From Bacteroidales bacterium (GTDB lineage: Bacteria > Bacteroidota > Bacteroidia > Bacteroidales > UBA10428): DNA of 13,778 nt. Positions 5,927-13,755 of the stretch are shown here, in pieces; the stretch's first letter is position 1; the number at the start of each line of letters is the position of its first letter. Position numbers and translations under genes: made by a program. The notes under the pieces were generated by a model that did not search any database, had not been told where the DNA came from, and worked only from the letters and a program-made list of their open reading frames with translations. Where the stretch lies: NCBI GenBank assembly GCA_016926235.1, contig JAFGOZ010000576.1, forward strand, positions 1 through 13,778, written 5' to 3'.

Positions 5927-7090
5927 ATGAAAAGTATGATCATCAATCATCGAACTCAAGGCAAGGGAGTTGAATCTGTTCATTTGAATGGGATTGCTGG
6001 TGGAATGACTGAATGTGGTATTAGAACCCATATAGTTTCACCCCCAGGCGTTGACGTTTCGCCGAATGAGAGCAAAAAAGGAGTTGTTAAAAATATTGCC
6101 CGGATAGCTCCTCAACTGTTTTTTGAGTGCCTTGAATTATTGCATAACCTGGTTGCTTTTTCCCAATTAAGAAAGGCAAGGAAATATCTTGGTTGTGATA
6201 TGCTTTACGATAGATATGCTTATTTAGGAATAGCCAGTGCTATTGCTGCTAAAATCTGGAATGTTCCATTAATCGTGGAAGTTAATTACACAAGCAACAG
6301 TGACCTTGGTGTGCGTTCAAGATCAAAATTAATGTTTCCTCTAACTAGGCTGTTTGAATACATTACATTCAACAGTGCATCATTGCTTTTGCCGGTATCA
6401 ACAAAACTTCATGATGAACTGATTGAACATGGATATCCAGTGAATAAAATATTGGTTTCTCCAAATGCTGTTGATCTGTCGCAATTTGATGTGCATAGGT
6501 CCCAGCATGAGACAATAAGGGATGATTTATTTCAAGGGCATAGAGAGGTAGTCATTGGCTTTGTTGGAAGCTTTGCACCCTGGCACCGTGTAGATTTATT
6601 GATTGAAGCCTGTATTGCTGTTGCAGGCTCTACGAACATGAAGCTTGCACTAATGCTTGTGGGGGAGGGAAAGAATCAGGATAAATTGGAAAAAATGGTT
6701 GTTAATCTGCCTGCAAACCTGGATGTTGTATTTACCGGGTTTGTCCCACATGTTAAACTTTCAGAATATATTTCGGCCATGGATATCGCTGTTATGCCAC
6801 ATTCAAATGACTATGGTTCGCCGATGAAGGTTTTTGAGTATATGGCTATGGAGAAAGCGGTAGTTGCACCGGACCTCGGTCCGTTAAGAGACGCAATTGA
6901 TGATGGATACGATGGTATTTTATTTTCTCCTGGGAATGTTGATAAAATGAAAAAAGCACTTATGAAATTAATTAATAATCCAGGTGAGAGACAGAAAATC
7001 GGACTAAGAGCACGGAAAAGGGTAGAAGATGATCATAACTGGAAAAACCGTTGTCTTAGGATACTTAATAAATTAGGGATTCAGCAATAG
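5927..7090 (+). CDS. GT4-family glycosyltransferase (GT-B fold)
   Basis: The protein has 387 aa, the normal length for GT4. The N-terminal Rossmann half binds the acceptor, with a glycine-rich loop at GIAGGMTECG (22-31). The C-terminal half binds the nucleotide sugar: VIGFVGSFAPWHRVDLLIEA (209-228), LMLVGEG (242-248), VVFTGFVPH (267-275) and SPMKVFEYMAMEKAVVAPDLG (298-318), where Glu304 lies in the family's conserved donor-site segment. It would add one sugar to the lipid-linked repeat unit with retention of configuration. The sugar identity cannot be read from the sequence. It lacks membrane segments and probably acts at the inner membrane surface. The Shine-Dalgarno is weak: GGAAAG lies 14 nt upstream, and an ATG at 5936 is an alternative start. 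The next gene also encodes a GT and begins 10 bp downstream. Confidence 0.88.
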   Translation: MKSMIINHRTQGKGVESVHLNGIAGGMTECGIRTHIVSPPGVDVSPNESKKGVVKNIARIAPQLFFECLELLHNLVAFSQLRKARKYLGCDMLYDRYAYLGIASAIAAKIWNVPLIVEVNYTSNSDLGVRSRSKLMFPLTRLFEYITFNSASLLLPVSTKLHDELIEHGYPVNKILVSPNAVDLSQFDVHRSQHETIRDDLFQGHREVVIGFVGSFAPWHRVDLLIEACIAVAGSTNMKLALMLVGEGKNQDKLEKMVVNLPANLDVVFTGFVPHVKLSEYISAMDIAVMPHSNDYGSPMKVFEYMAMEKAVVAPDLGPLRDAIDDGYDGILFSPGNVDKMKKALMKLINNPGERQKIGLRARKRVEDDHNWKNRCLRILNKLGIQQ

Positions 7091-7100
7091 GAGTATATAT

Positions 7101-8252
7101 ATGAATCTTTTAGTTCCATATTTAGTAAGATGGAATTCTTTAAACAGGTCTAGATACTATCAGATATTTAACCATTTGGCTCGAAGAGGGCATAGTATAT
7201 ATATTGTTCAACCGCCACTAATGAATTCAATGGATTCTGGTTTTATTGAAACTGCAGACTCAGTAGAAGCCAATATCCATCTTCTTGAATTAGACATAAA
7301 TCACCTATTCTGGAATATTAATCTTCCGTTTAATAAAATTATTAAAAAAGGTTTTTATTGTATGAGAATAAATACTGTAGCTCAGGATTTTATTGAAAAG
7401 TACAATATAGACGCTGTTCTTTTTTACAATATGGTTCTGTATCCGTTGAGTAAACAAAAAAATATTGTGACAATTTATGATCTGGGGGATGACCATATTG
7501 ACCTCTTAAGCCATGAACTTGGAAAATTTTCAAACAGGCTTATGTTGGGTTTTGCTGAAAAACTTTTAAAGAGAACTTTGCAGAATTGTGATCATGTACT
7601 TTCCGTATCCAATTATCTGGCAAAAAAATATTTTAACAAGAGTTATTATCTGCCAAATGGGGTTAATCTTGAGGATATTCATCCTGGTTGTGGAGAGTCG
7701 TTGAAAACAAAATATAAAAGACCGGTGATAGGATTTGTTGGGTCCTTGGAATACTTTATCAATTTTGAACAGATCACCTCTGCTGCAGCAATTCTAAGAG
7801 ATTACACCTTTGTTATTGCAGGTGGGGGTAGAGAGTATGATCGAATTAAAAATGAGAAAAAACGGTTGGGGCTTGAAAATTTAATTCTTACAGGGGGGCT
7901 GCCTCATTCGGAAATATTGAGACATATTGATTCATTTGATATTTGCTTAAATCTATTTAAGCCAAGCCCTTTGACAGATGGCGCTTGTCCAATTAAGCTA
8001 TTCGAGTATATGGCCTTTAGAAAACCAATAATTTCTTCAAGAATTCAAGAAGTACAAAGTATTGGTGACAAATTTATTTATTGGGCCGATAATACAAATG
8101 AAATTGTTGCTCGAATAAAAGAAATATTTTGTAATCCTAGCGATGCTTCTCGTCGAACAGATGCTGGATTTAATATCCTGCAGGAAATGTATACATGGCC
8201 ACAGATTGCGACAAAGTTTGAAACTATTGTAGAAGAATCCATGGAAAAATGA
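7101..8252 (+). CDS. GT4-like glycosyltransferase
   Basis: The protein has 383 aa with two GT-B halves. The N-terminal half includes YDLGDDHIDLL (126-136) and a VLSVSNYLAKKY segment (166-177), followed by LPNGV (184-188), which is typical of GT4 proteins. The donor half has VIGFVGSLEYFINFE (209-223), IAGGGREYDRI (239-249) and CPIKLFEYMAFRKPII (296-311) with Glu302. The last motif closely resembles the preceding GT (P-x-K-x-FEYMA), although the N-terminal halves look different. The YDLGDDH motif is common in a subgroup found in exopolysaccharide clusters. It probably transfers a sugar onto the same repeat unit; donor and acceptor are unknown. AGGAG (7089-7093) sits 7 nt before the ATG and overlaps the upstream stop, so it is probably translationally coupled. 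Its TGA is immediately followed by the next ATG. Confidence 0.87.
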   Translation: MNLLVPYLVRWNSLNRSRYYQIFNHLARRGHSIYIVQPPLMNSMDSGFIETADSVEANIHLLELDINHLFWNINLPFNKIIKKGFYCMRINTVAQDFIEKYNIDAVLFYNMVLYPLSKQKNIVTIYDLGDDHIDLLSHELGKFSNRLMLGFAEKLLKRTLQNCDHVLSVSNYLAKKYFNKSYYLPNGVNLEDIHPGCGESLKTKYKRPVIGFVGSLEYFINFEQITSAAAILRDYTFVIAGGGREYDRIKNEKKRLGLENLILTGGLPHSEILRHIDSFDICLNLFKPSPLTDGACPIKLFEYMAFRKPIISSRIQEVQSIGDKFIYWADNTNEIVARIKEIFCNPSDASRRTDAGFNILQEMYTWPQIATKFETIVEESMEK

Positions 8253-8912
8253 ATGCCATTAATTGCTGATCTGCATTGTCATACTGTTTGGTCACATGAT
8301 TCTTGTAATCGGATCCAGTGGATTATAAATCGTTGCAATAAGGTTGGTATTAATTGTCTTGCGGTGACTGATCATGATTGTATAGATGGGGCATTTCAGC
8401 TAAAAGAGGCAGCACCTTTCCGAGTTATTGTTGGGGAAGAGATCAATACCGGTGAAGGTGAAATTATTGGCCTTTTTATTAATAGCTGGATTTCTCCCAT
8501 GCAGGGCCTAGCAAAAACAATAGAGAATATCAAGATGCAAGATGCCCTCGTATATCTTCCTCATCCGTTGTCAATCAGCAGGAATACTTCGCTTAATCTT
8601 AATAAACTGAAAGAACTTCATGATGAAATTGATATTGTAGAAGTATTTAACTCCAGGACCAGGCATGAACACGATGACGACAAATGGTTTATCGAATGGA
8701 TCAATACAGGAAAAGTTGTCAAGGCTGTCGGAAGCGATGCGCATGCACCTTATGAATTTGGAAATGTCATGATTAAGATGGAAAATTTTACATCAAAAGA
8801 AGAATTTTTACAATCTTTGGCTGGTGCCTATTGGGAAGTTAAAAAATCATCAATATTTTTTAGATATATATTTAACCATAAGATAAGAAAAATTATCAGG
8901 CACTTCTTATGA
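8253..8912 (+). CDS. PHP-domain metal-dependent phosphoesterase-like protein
   Basis: The protein has 219 aa, essentially one PHP domain, with the metal-binding motifs in order: DLHCHT (His8, His10), VTDHD (Asp40, His41), GEEI (Glu62, Glu63), LPHP (His104) and GSDAH (Asp162, His164). PHP enzymes bind two or three metal ions and usually hydrolyse phosphoesters. Examples are histidinol phosphatase, the 3',5'-nucleoside bisphosphate phosphatases and the tyrosine phosphatases of capsule loci (CpsB/YwqE). This protein is shorter than CpsB, so a small-molecule or sugar phosphatase is equally likely. The ATG directly follows the upstream TGA and the gene overlaps the next by 4 bp (ATGA at 8909-8912). 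It is therefore almost certainly co-translated with the glycosyltransferase and the ATP-grasp gene. Confidence 0.85.
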   Translation: MPLIADLHCHTVWSHDSCNRIQWIINRCNKVGINCLAVTDHDCIDGAFQLKEAAPFRVIVGEEINTGEGEIIGLFINSWISPMQGLAKTIENIKMQDALVYLPHPLSISRNTSLNLNKLKELHDEIDIVEVFNSRTRHEHDDDKWFIEWINTGKVVKAVGSDAHAPYEFGNVMIKMENFTSKEEFLQSLAGAYWEVKKSSIFFRYIFNHKIRKIIRHFL

Positions 8913-10069
8913 TGAAAAAAGTTCTTATTACGGATGCATCTCAACGTAAAGCAGTCCCTATTATCAGATCATTGGGGAAGAAAGGCATACAGGTAGTTGC
9001 AGGGGAAGATACTTTTCTGTCAATGGGTTTTTATTCAAAATATACAAAAAAAAGAGTTGTTTACCCATCTCCTGAAAATGAAATACCTTTTATAAAATGG
9101 TTGATCAGTTCTGCAAAGGCTGGTGTATTTGATATTCTTTTCCCGATTGATGACCGTACAATGCTTCCGGTTACAAAGTATTTGAATGAATTAAACAAGC
9201 ATATGAATATTCCAGTTGCAGATCACCATAAATACATGACTGCCCGTAATAAAGCTAGAACCATGGAGTTGGCTGAATCACTCGGTATCCCTGTACCATT
9301 AACAAAGAAAATTACACAGGAGGCGGATATACAAGAAACTCTCGATTCTATGCCGATCCCGGCAGTTATTAAGGCAACTGATAGTTCTGGTTCCCGTGGT
9401 TTGAGTTATGTGTTTGATCGCACTCGTTTTTATTACGAATATATGCAGATCCACAAAGAATATCATTTCCCATTAGTGCAGGAATATATCCCCGAGGGAG
9501 GGAATGCGTATGGCGTTGAGGTTCTATGTAACAATGGTAATGTTATTAATATATTTGTTCATCGGAGAATAAGAGAATTTCCCGTAAAAGGGGGGCCCAG
9601 TACTCTCAGAGAAAGTATTTATAAGACGGATATTGTAGATTATGCAGTTAAGTTAATGGAGTCTCTAGATTGGCACGGCGTTGCGATGGTGGAATTTAAG
9701 GAGAACCCGCAAACTGGTGAATGCCTTCTTATGGAGATTAATCCCAGGTTCTGGGGGTCGGTTGCTTTGCCTATAGTTGCCGGTGTTGATTTCCCTTACT
9801 TGTTATACCAGCTTGCGTGCAATAAACCGATTGCACAAGATAATGGATATCCAGAGCATGTTTTGTGTCGTTGGCTAGTACCAGGGGATATTCTTCATTT
9901 CTTCTTTAACCCAGATCGATTCAGGTTAAAGCCAAGTTTTTTCAAGTTCAGTGGCATGTTTTATGATCTTGTTGATATTAAAGATCCTCTCCCTGTTATT
10001 TCCTTGCTACTTTTCTCGATAAAAGATGTATTTGATCCAATTTTTTGGAGAAACAAGATTCTAAGATAA
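8909..10069 (+). CDS. ATP-grasp family ligase
   Basis: The protein has 386 aa. It has an N-terminal Rossmann-like pre-ATP-grasp domain (KVLITDASQRKAVPIIRSLG, 4-23), a central domain from about 110, and the ATP-grasp core. Visible elements are PAVIKATDSSGSRGLS (151-166) with nucleotide-contacting Lys155, LVQEYIPEG (189-197), VAMVEFKE (258-265) with Glu262, and LLMEINPRFWGS (273-284) with the metal ligands Glu276 and Asn278. ATP-grasp enzymes activate a carboxylate as an acyl-phosphate and join it to an amine or thiol, as in the carbamoyl-phosphate synthase group. In a glycan cluster this suggests amidation of a uronic acid or attachment of an amino acid to a sugar; that is inference. CAGG (8897-8900) is 8 nt upstream of the ATG. 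The 4-bp ATGA overlap couples it to the PHP gene. ATG 8912 is an alternative start. Confidence 0.87.
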   Translation: MMKKVLITDASQRKAVPIIRSLGKKGIQVVAGEDTFLSMGFYSKYTKKRVVYPSPENEIPFIKWLISSAKAGVFDILFPIDDRTMLPVTKYLNELNKHMNIPVADHHKYMTARNKARTMELAESLGIPVPLTKKITQEADIQETLDSMPIPAVIKATDSSGSRGLSYVFDRTRFYYEYMQIHKEYHFPLVQEYIPEGGNAYGVEVLCNNGNVINIFVHRRIREFPVKGGPSTLRESIYKTDIVDYAVKLMESLDWHGVAMVEFKENPQTGECLLMEINPRFWGSVALPIVAGVDFPYLLYQLACNKPIAQDNGYPEHVLCRWLVPGDILHFFFNPDRFRLKPSFFKFSGMFYDLVDIKDPLPVISLLLFSIKDVFDPIFWRNKILR

Positions 10070-10081
10070 TTAGAGTTATTA

Positions 10082-11383
10082 ATGGCAATATTTTTTTTAT
10101 ACCTCCTTCAATTATTAATAAGACCTCAGGATTTTTCTCCTTCATTTCTGGGATGGCCTACCGCATGGTTAACCATTGTTCCTGGCATTTTTATCGGTCT
10201 TTTCAAATATTCGACTATTTTAAGACAGATCCGTATTCCCCAATACTATTTAATGATTGGATTTCTCATTGTGATTTATACTTCAACTATGATTAATGCA
10301 GGATTTGATGAGGCAGGATTACAATTTGATATTTTCTTGAAGCGGATAATGACTTTTTACATGGTGTTTTTGTTGTTAAGTGATGATATAAAACTCAGAA
10401 ATGGTCTTTTTATATTCATGGTTTTGGCATCAGTATTAGGGATTCATAGCATATTGCAAGTGACAACGGGAATAGGATTTGCTGGATTAACGCCTTTGAT
10501 TCAATACAATCCGCCAAGGGCAGTATGGTGTGGAGTATGGGATGGTTCTAATACCTTTGGCGTCCTTTTTGTTATAACCATACCAATTTGTTTGGAATTT
10601 TTATTAAGCAATTTACCATTAATCATCAGGCTAATAGCTGGTATATGCACACCATTTGTATTTCTTGGCCTATATTTTGTCGATTCTCGTGGGGACACTA
10701 TTTCTGCTATGGTGATGTCAGCAGTGTACTGCTTGATGAAATTTTCAAAAAAAACAAATGTTGTAATTTTTATTGTTGCGTTTGTTTTTATAGGTACAAT
10801 GTTGCCTTCGCGAATGGCTAATGTAAGTACAAGCGAATCATCCGCGCACGAGAGAACCTGGGTGTGGGAACAAGGAATCAGTTTATTAAAAGATAACCCG
10901 GTGCTTGGTATTGGTTCTGGTCAGTTTATTAAAAAAACAGAATCTGGATTAATCGCACATAGTAATCATGTTTCAGTTTTTACCGAATTAGGTCTTTTGG
11001 GATATTTTATTTTTATATCAATCAACTGGTTCACCTTTAAAGGCTTGATGGCAATAATAACAACAAGAATGAATTATAAATGGATTATAAGGTTGCAGCC
11101 TTCATTTTTTGAAGATTTCTCTTTGCACAATTCAATTTCAGATCTTCAAATGTCTTTGGCAAGGATTTTATTTTGCAGCATGATAGGTTTTATAATTTCA
11201 ACTTTATTTATTGTTTTGCTGACTGATCTTCAGTTTCTTTTATTAGGATTCAGTGTGGCTTCATTTATTGTGGTTAAAAGAACCACAGGATATAATATCT
11301 TGAGATTTACCTGGCTCGATCTAGCTGGAATTATTGGATCTATTGTTATACTTATATCAGTATACCGTTTTATAGCTCTTTAA
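10082..11383 (+). CDS. Wzy polymerase or O-antigen ligase-like membrane protein
   Basis: The protein has 433 aa and is very hydrophobic, with about 10-12 membrane segments. The larger periplasmic loop and flanking motifs of the Wzy_C/O-antigen ligase family are recognisable: RPQDFSPS after the first segment (14-21), DSRGDTISAM (201-210) with the conserved Ser-Arg-Gly, ERTWVWEQGISLL (257-269), DNPVLGIGSGQF (271-282) and AHSNHVSVFTELGLLG (292-307) with His293. The family transfers undecaprenyl-linked glycans either to the growing chain (Wzy) or to lipid A-core or protein (WaaL/PglL). With a Wzx in the same cluster a polymerase is the likelier role, but sequence alone cannot separate the two. 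AGAG (10072-10075) lies 6 nt before the ATG and the upstream stop is 12 bp away, so it belongs to the same transcript. Confidence 0.83.
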   Translation: MAIFFLYLLQLLIRPQDFSPSFLGWPTAWLTIVPGIFIGLFKYSTILRQIRIPQYYLMIGFLIVIYTSTMINAGFDEAGLQFDIFLKRIMTFYMVFLLLSDDIKLRNGLFIFMVLASVLGIHSILQVTTGIGFAGLTPLIQYNPPRAVWCGVWDGSNTFGVLFVITIPICLEFLLSNLPLIIRLIAGICTPFVFLGLYFVDSRGDTISAMVMSAVYCLMKFSKKTNVVIFIVAFVFIGTMLPSRMANVSTSESSAHERTWVWEQGISLLKDNPVLGIGSGQFIKKTESGLIAHSNHVSVFTELGLLGYFIFISINWFTFKGLMAIITTRMNYKWIIRLQPSFFEDFSLHNSISDLQMSLARILFCSMIGFIISTLFIVLLTDLQFLLLGFSVASFIVVKRTTGYNILRFTWLDLAGIIGSIVILISVYRFIAL

Positions 11384-11403
11384 CCTAATTTGAGGGGTAA
11401 TAC

Positions 11404-12495
11404 ATGGCGTGGCATAAGAATCTTCACAAATGGCTTGGCTCATATATCATTGATGTTTTTAAGAGTGATAACACTGGATGTCTTGGAAAAGGTTCTCACG
11501 TAATATTTTCTGTTGTTGATCATTTTGAACCATTCAATGGTTGTGTTTCTGATGAGATTGCCGAAGAAAGAGTCAATAAATGGACGACTTGTTTGCCTCA
11601 GATGACCTGCGATATTAGGGATAGTGATGGAAAACCTTATATTCACACTTTCTTTTATCCTACAGAACAATACCGTTCCGACCTCCTTGATAATCTCGCT
11701 GGTTTATGTATGAAAGGATTTGGAGAGGTTGAGTTTCATATTCATCACGATCGTTCAGATTCCATTCGTTTCATGAATGAGATGGAGGAGTTTAAGAATA
11801 TTTTCAGGGAAAAACATGGATTGTTGTCAAAATCAAAACTTACGAATGAAGTACAATACGGGTTCATTCATGGCAATTGGGCTCTGGATAATTCTAGGCC
11901 CGATGGAAGATATTGTGGGCTTAATAATGAAATCACCCTCTTAAAAGAGACAGGATGTTATGCTGATTTTACATTGCCATCTGCCCCGGATATAACACAA
12001 GTACCAAAAATTAACAGTATCTACTACGCACAGGATGATCCCGATAGACCCTGCTCGCATCGTACAGGGATAGATGTTTGTGTCGGTAAAAAGCCATCAG
12101 GAGACCTTCTTATCGTGCAAGGTCCGCTCACTCTTGACTGGTCGAGTCGAAAGAAAGGATTTTTACCCGGCATAGAAAATGGTGAAATTGGAGGCAATAG
12201 AGCTCCTACCTTGCACCGATTTATGATCTGGGCAGACCAACATATATCGGTTATAGGGCGGCCGGAATGGATATTTGTAAAAATCCATTGTCATGGTGCT
12301 TTGGAAAAAAATTCAGAAATGCTCTTGTTTGGTGAAATGGAAATGTTTCTTAAAGAAATAATCAAGCTGTCGAGAGATAATGATTTCAGCCTCCATTTTA
12401 CATCAAGTCGAGAAATGTATAATATAATTAAAGCGGCAGAATCTGGTGAAACCGGTAATCCTAATGAGTACAGAAATTATTTGCTTGAGAGATAG
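11404..12495 (+). CDS. Conserved polysaccharide-cluster protein of unknown function with deacetylase-like His/Asp motifs
   Basis: The protein has 363 aa, no signal peptide and no membrane segments. Its polar motifs look catalytic: SVVDHFEPF (36-44), EVEFHIHHDRSD (108-119) with His112, His114, His115 and Asp116, GFIHGNWALDNSRPDGRYCG (153-172) and VKIHCHGA (292-299) with His295 and His297. Asp near the N-terminal strand, a His cluster after a strand and a late His pair recall the metal site of the NodB-like/glycoside hydrolase-deacetylase superfamily. No standard NodB motif 1 or 2 is present, so this is a structural guess. I recognise the type from other exopolysaccharide clusters, where it is left as hypothetical. 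A cytoplasmic role on precursors, such as N-deacetylation of a sugar, is possible. GAGGGG (11392-11397) lies 6 nt upstream of the ATG, the best RBS in the cluster. Confidence 0.8.
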   Translation: MAWHKNLHKWLGSYIIDVFKSDNTGCLGKGSHVIFSVVDHFEPFNGCVSDEIAEERVNKWTTCLPQMTCDIRDSDGKPYIHTFFYPTEQYRSDLLDNLAGLCMKGFGEVEFHIHHDRSDSIRFMNEMEEFKNIFREKHGLLSKSKLTNEVQYGFIHGNWALDNSRPDGRYCGLNNEITLLKETGCYADFTLPSAPDITQVPKINSIYYAQDDPDRPCSHRTGIDVCVGKKPSGDLLIVQGPLTLDWSSRKKGFLPGIENGEIGGNRAPTLHRFMIWADQHISVIGRPEWIFVKIHCHGALEKNSEMLLFGEMEMFLKEIIKLSRDNDFSLHFTSSREMYNIIKAAESGETGNPNEYRNYLLER

Positions 12496-12566
12496 CCGTA
12501 ATAAATTCGATGAGATTATCTACCAACCTTTTATATAAGAATAATCGATAGTATCATGGGGGCATT

Positions 12567-13679
12567 GTGAAAAAGATTAAAGTTATGCAAGTTATCAATT
12601 CTTTTGATATTGGAGGTGCTGAGAGGGTTGCAATCAATATTGCAGCCAACCTGGATCCCCTGATGTTTAATTCCTTTATTCTCACTATCGATGGTCTTGG
12701 CCCTTTCAAATCCATACTTGATAATTTGGGCATTGAATACAAATCACTCAACAAAGGACCGGGAACTAAACCTGAAATATTTTTTAAGATTGCTAAAGAA
12801 TCAAGGATGAGAGGTGTAGATGTCATTACAACTCATAATTATGGAGCGCTTTTCTATGGAGCCATCGGTGGAAGGCTTGCCGGCATCAAAAGGATTCTTC
12901 ATGTGGATCATGCAAGGGAATTTCCGGGAAATAAAAGAATTATTTCAGAGAAGCTGCTATCAAAAATAACGTATAAGGTTATTGCTGTAAGTGCGGAATT
13001 AAAAAATAACCTAATTCAATATGAAAGAATACGATCTGATAAAATTGATATTATTTTAAACGGTATAGACGAAACCCAGTTCAATAGGGATTTTGATAAG
13101 GATATAAAGAAAGCAGAACTCGGGTTCAAGGACAATAAAATAATAATTGGCACATGTGTAAGGTTGGCAGAGGAGAAAGGTTTAATCTATTTGTTGGATG
13201 CAGTAAAGCTAATAAGCCAGAAAAGACAAGATTTCAGGGTATTAATTGCTGGTGATGGTCCTTTGAGACGAGATCTGGAGGAAAGGGCTGCTTCTCTGCA
13301 ACTAAATAATCATGTAGTGTTTCTCGGCGCTAGAATGGACATAAATGAAATCATTCATCTAATTGATATATATACCCTAACATCAGTTAGGGAAGGATTG
13401 CCTCTTAGCATCCTAGAGGCTATGGCGGCAAGACGTGCAATTGTAGCAACTACTGTCGGAGGTGTGCCTGACGTTATATCTAATAATAAAAATGGTATTC
13501 TTGTACCTCCAAGGCAGCCTATCGCTTTTGCTGATGCTATAGAATTTTTTATGGACAATCCCTCGAAAAGGGCTGAATTTGGTAATAGGTCATATGTAAA
13601 GTTCATGGAAAAGTATTCAGCAAAAATGATGGCTCATAGCTATGGTATATACTATGAGCAGATGATGAGAAATATGTAA
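12567..13679 (+). CDS. GT4-family glycosyltransferase
   Basis: The protein has 370 aa and is a canonical GT4. NSFDIGGAERVAINIAANL (11-29) is the N-terminal acceptor-side signature with Gly16-Gly17. Then come VIAVSAELKNNLI (138-150), ILNGID (163-168), GTCVRLAEEKGLIYLLDA (195-212) with donor-phosphate contacts Arg199 and Lys204, IAGDGPLRRDLE (227-238) and TSVREGLPLSILEAMA (272-287), where Glu276 and Glu284 form the E-x7-E motif. NGILVPP (309-315) closes the donor site. It is the most complete of the three glycosyltransferases and probably adds a sugar to the lipid-linked repeat. The start is GTG 12567, with GGGGG (12558-12562) 4 nt upstream. The next in-frame ATG (12585) would cut into the first beta strand, so GTG is preferred. 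It is the last gene of the cluster in this window. Confidence 0.92.
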   Translation: MKKIKVMQVINSFDIGGAERVAINIAANLDPLMFNSFILTIDGLGPFKSILDNLGIEYKSLNKGPGTKPEIFFKIAKESRMRGVDVITTHNYGALFYGAIGGRLAGIKRILHVDHAREFPGNKRIISEKLLSKITYKVIAVSAELKNNLIQYERIRSDKIDIILNGIDETQFNRDFDKDIKKAELGFKDNKIIIGTCVRLAEEKGLIYLLDAVKLISQKRQDFRVLIAGDGPLRRDLEERAASLQLNNHVVFLGARMDINEIIHLIDIYTLTSVREGLPLSILEAMAARRAIVATTVGGVPDVISNNKNGILVPPRQPIAFADAIEFFMDNPSKRAEFGNRSYVKFMEKYSAKMMAHSYGIYYEQMMRNM

Positions 13680-13711
13680 ACAGACTCTTAATCGGGGATG
13701 GTTGAAATCCC

Positions 13712-13725
13712 TCGCCTTTAGGCGA
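13712..13725 (+). repeat. Hairpin TCGCC-TTTA-GGCGA
   Basis: A 5-bp perfect stem with a 4-nt TTTA loop; C13710-G13727 can add a pair after one mismatch. An A-rich tract follows rather than T residues, so it is not a standard terminator for the upstream + strand gene. Read on the - strand, the A-rich tract precedes the stem. Its shape fits a recognition hairpin of HUH transposases. Confidence 0.55.
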
Positions 13726-13742
13726 AGAAAAGATTAAAATGT

Positions 13743-13755
13743 GTCGCTATGCGAC
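13743..13755 (+). repeat. Hairpin GTCGC-TAT-GCGAC
   Basis: A 5-bp perfect stem with a 3-nt loop, extendable by T-G and G-T wobble pairs. It lies 17 nt after the TTTA-loop hairpin and 10 nt before an AGGAG sequence. It could be a second subterminal hairpin of an IS200-like element or a structured leader of a gene starting beyond the window. Confidence 0.45.

Noticed and set aside
10082..11383. Exosortase A-associated O-glycosylation ligase
   Set aside because: The N-terminus does not match that family as I know it, and no exosortase or PEP-CTERM protein is present in the window.
13712..13735. Rho-independent terminator for the last glycosyltransferase gene
   Set aside because: The stem is only 5 bp and is followed by AAGAAAAGATT rather than a T-run. 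The TTTA loop fits an IS-type hairpin better.
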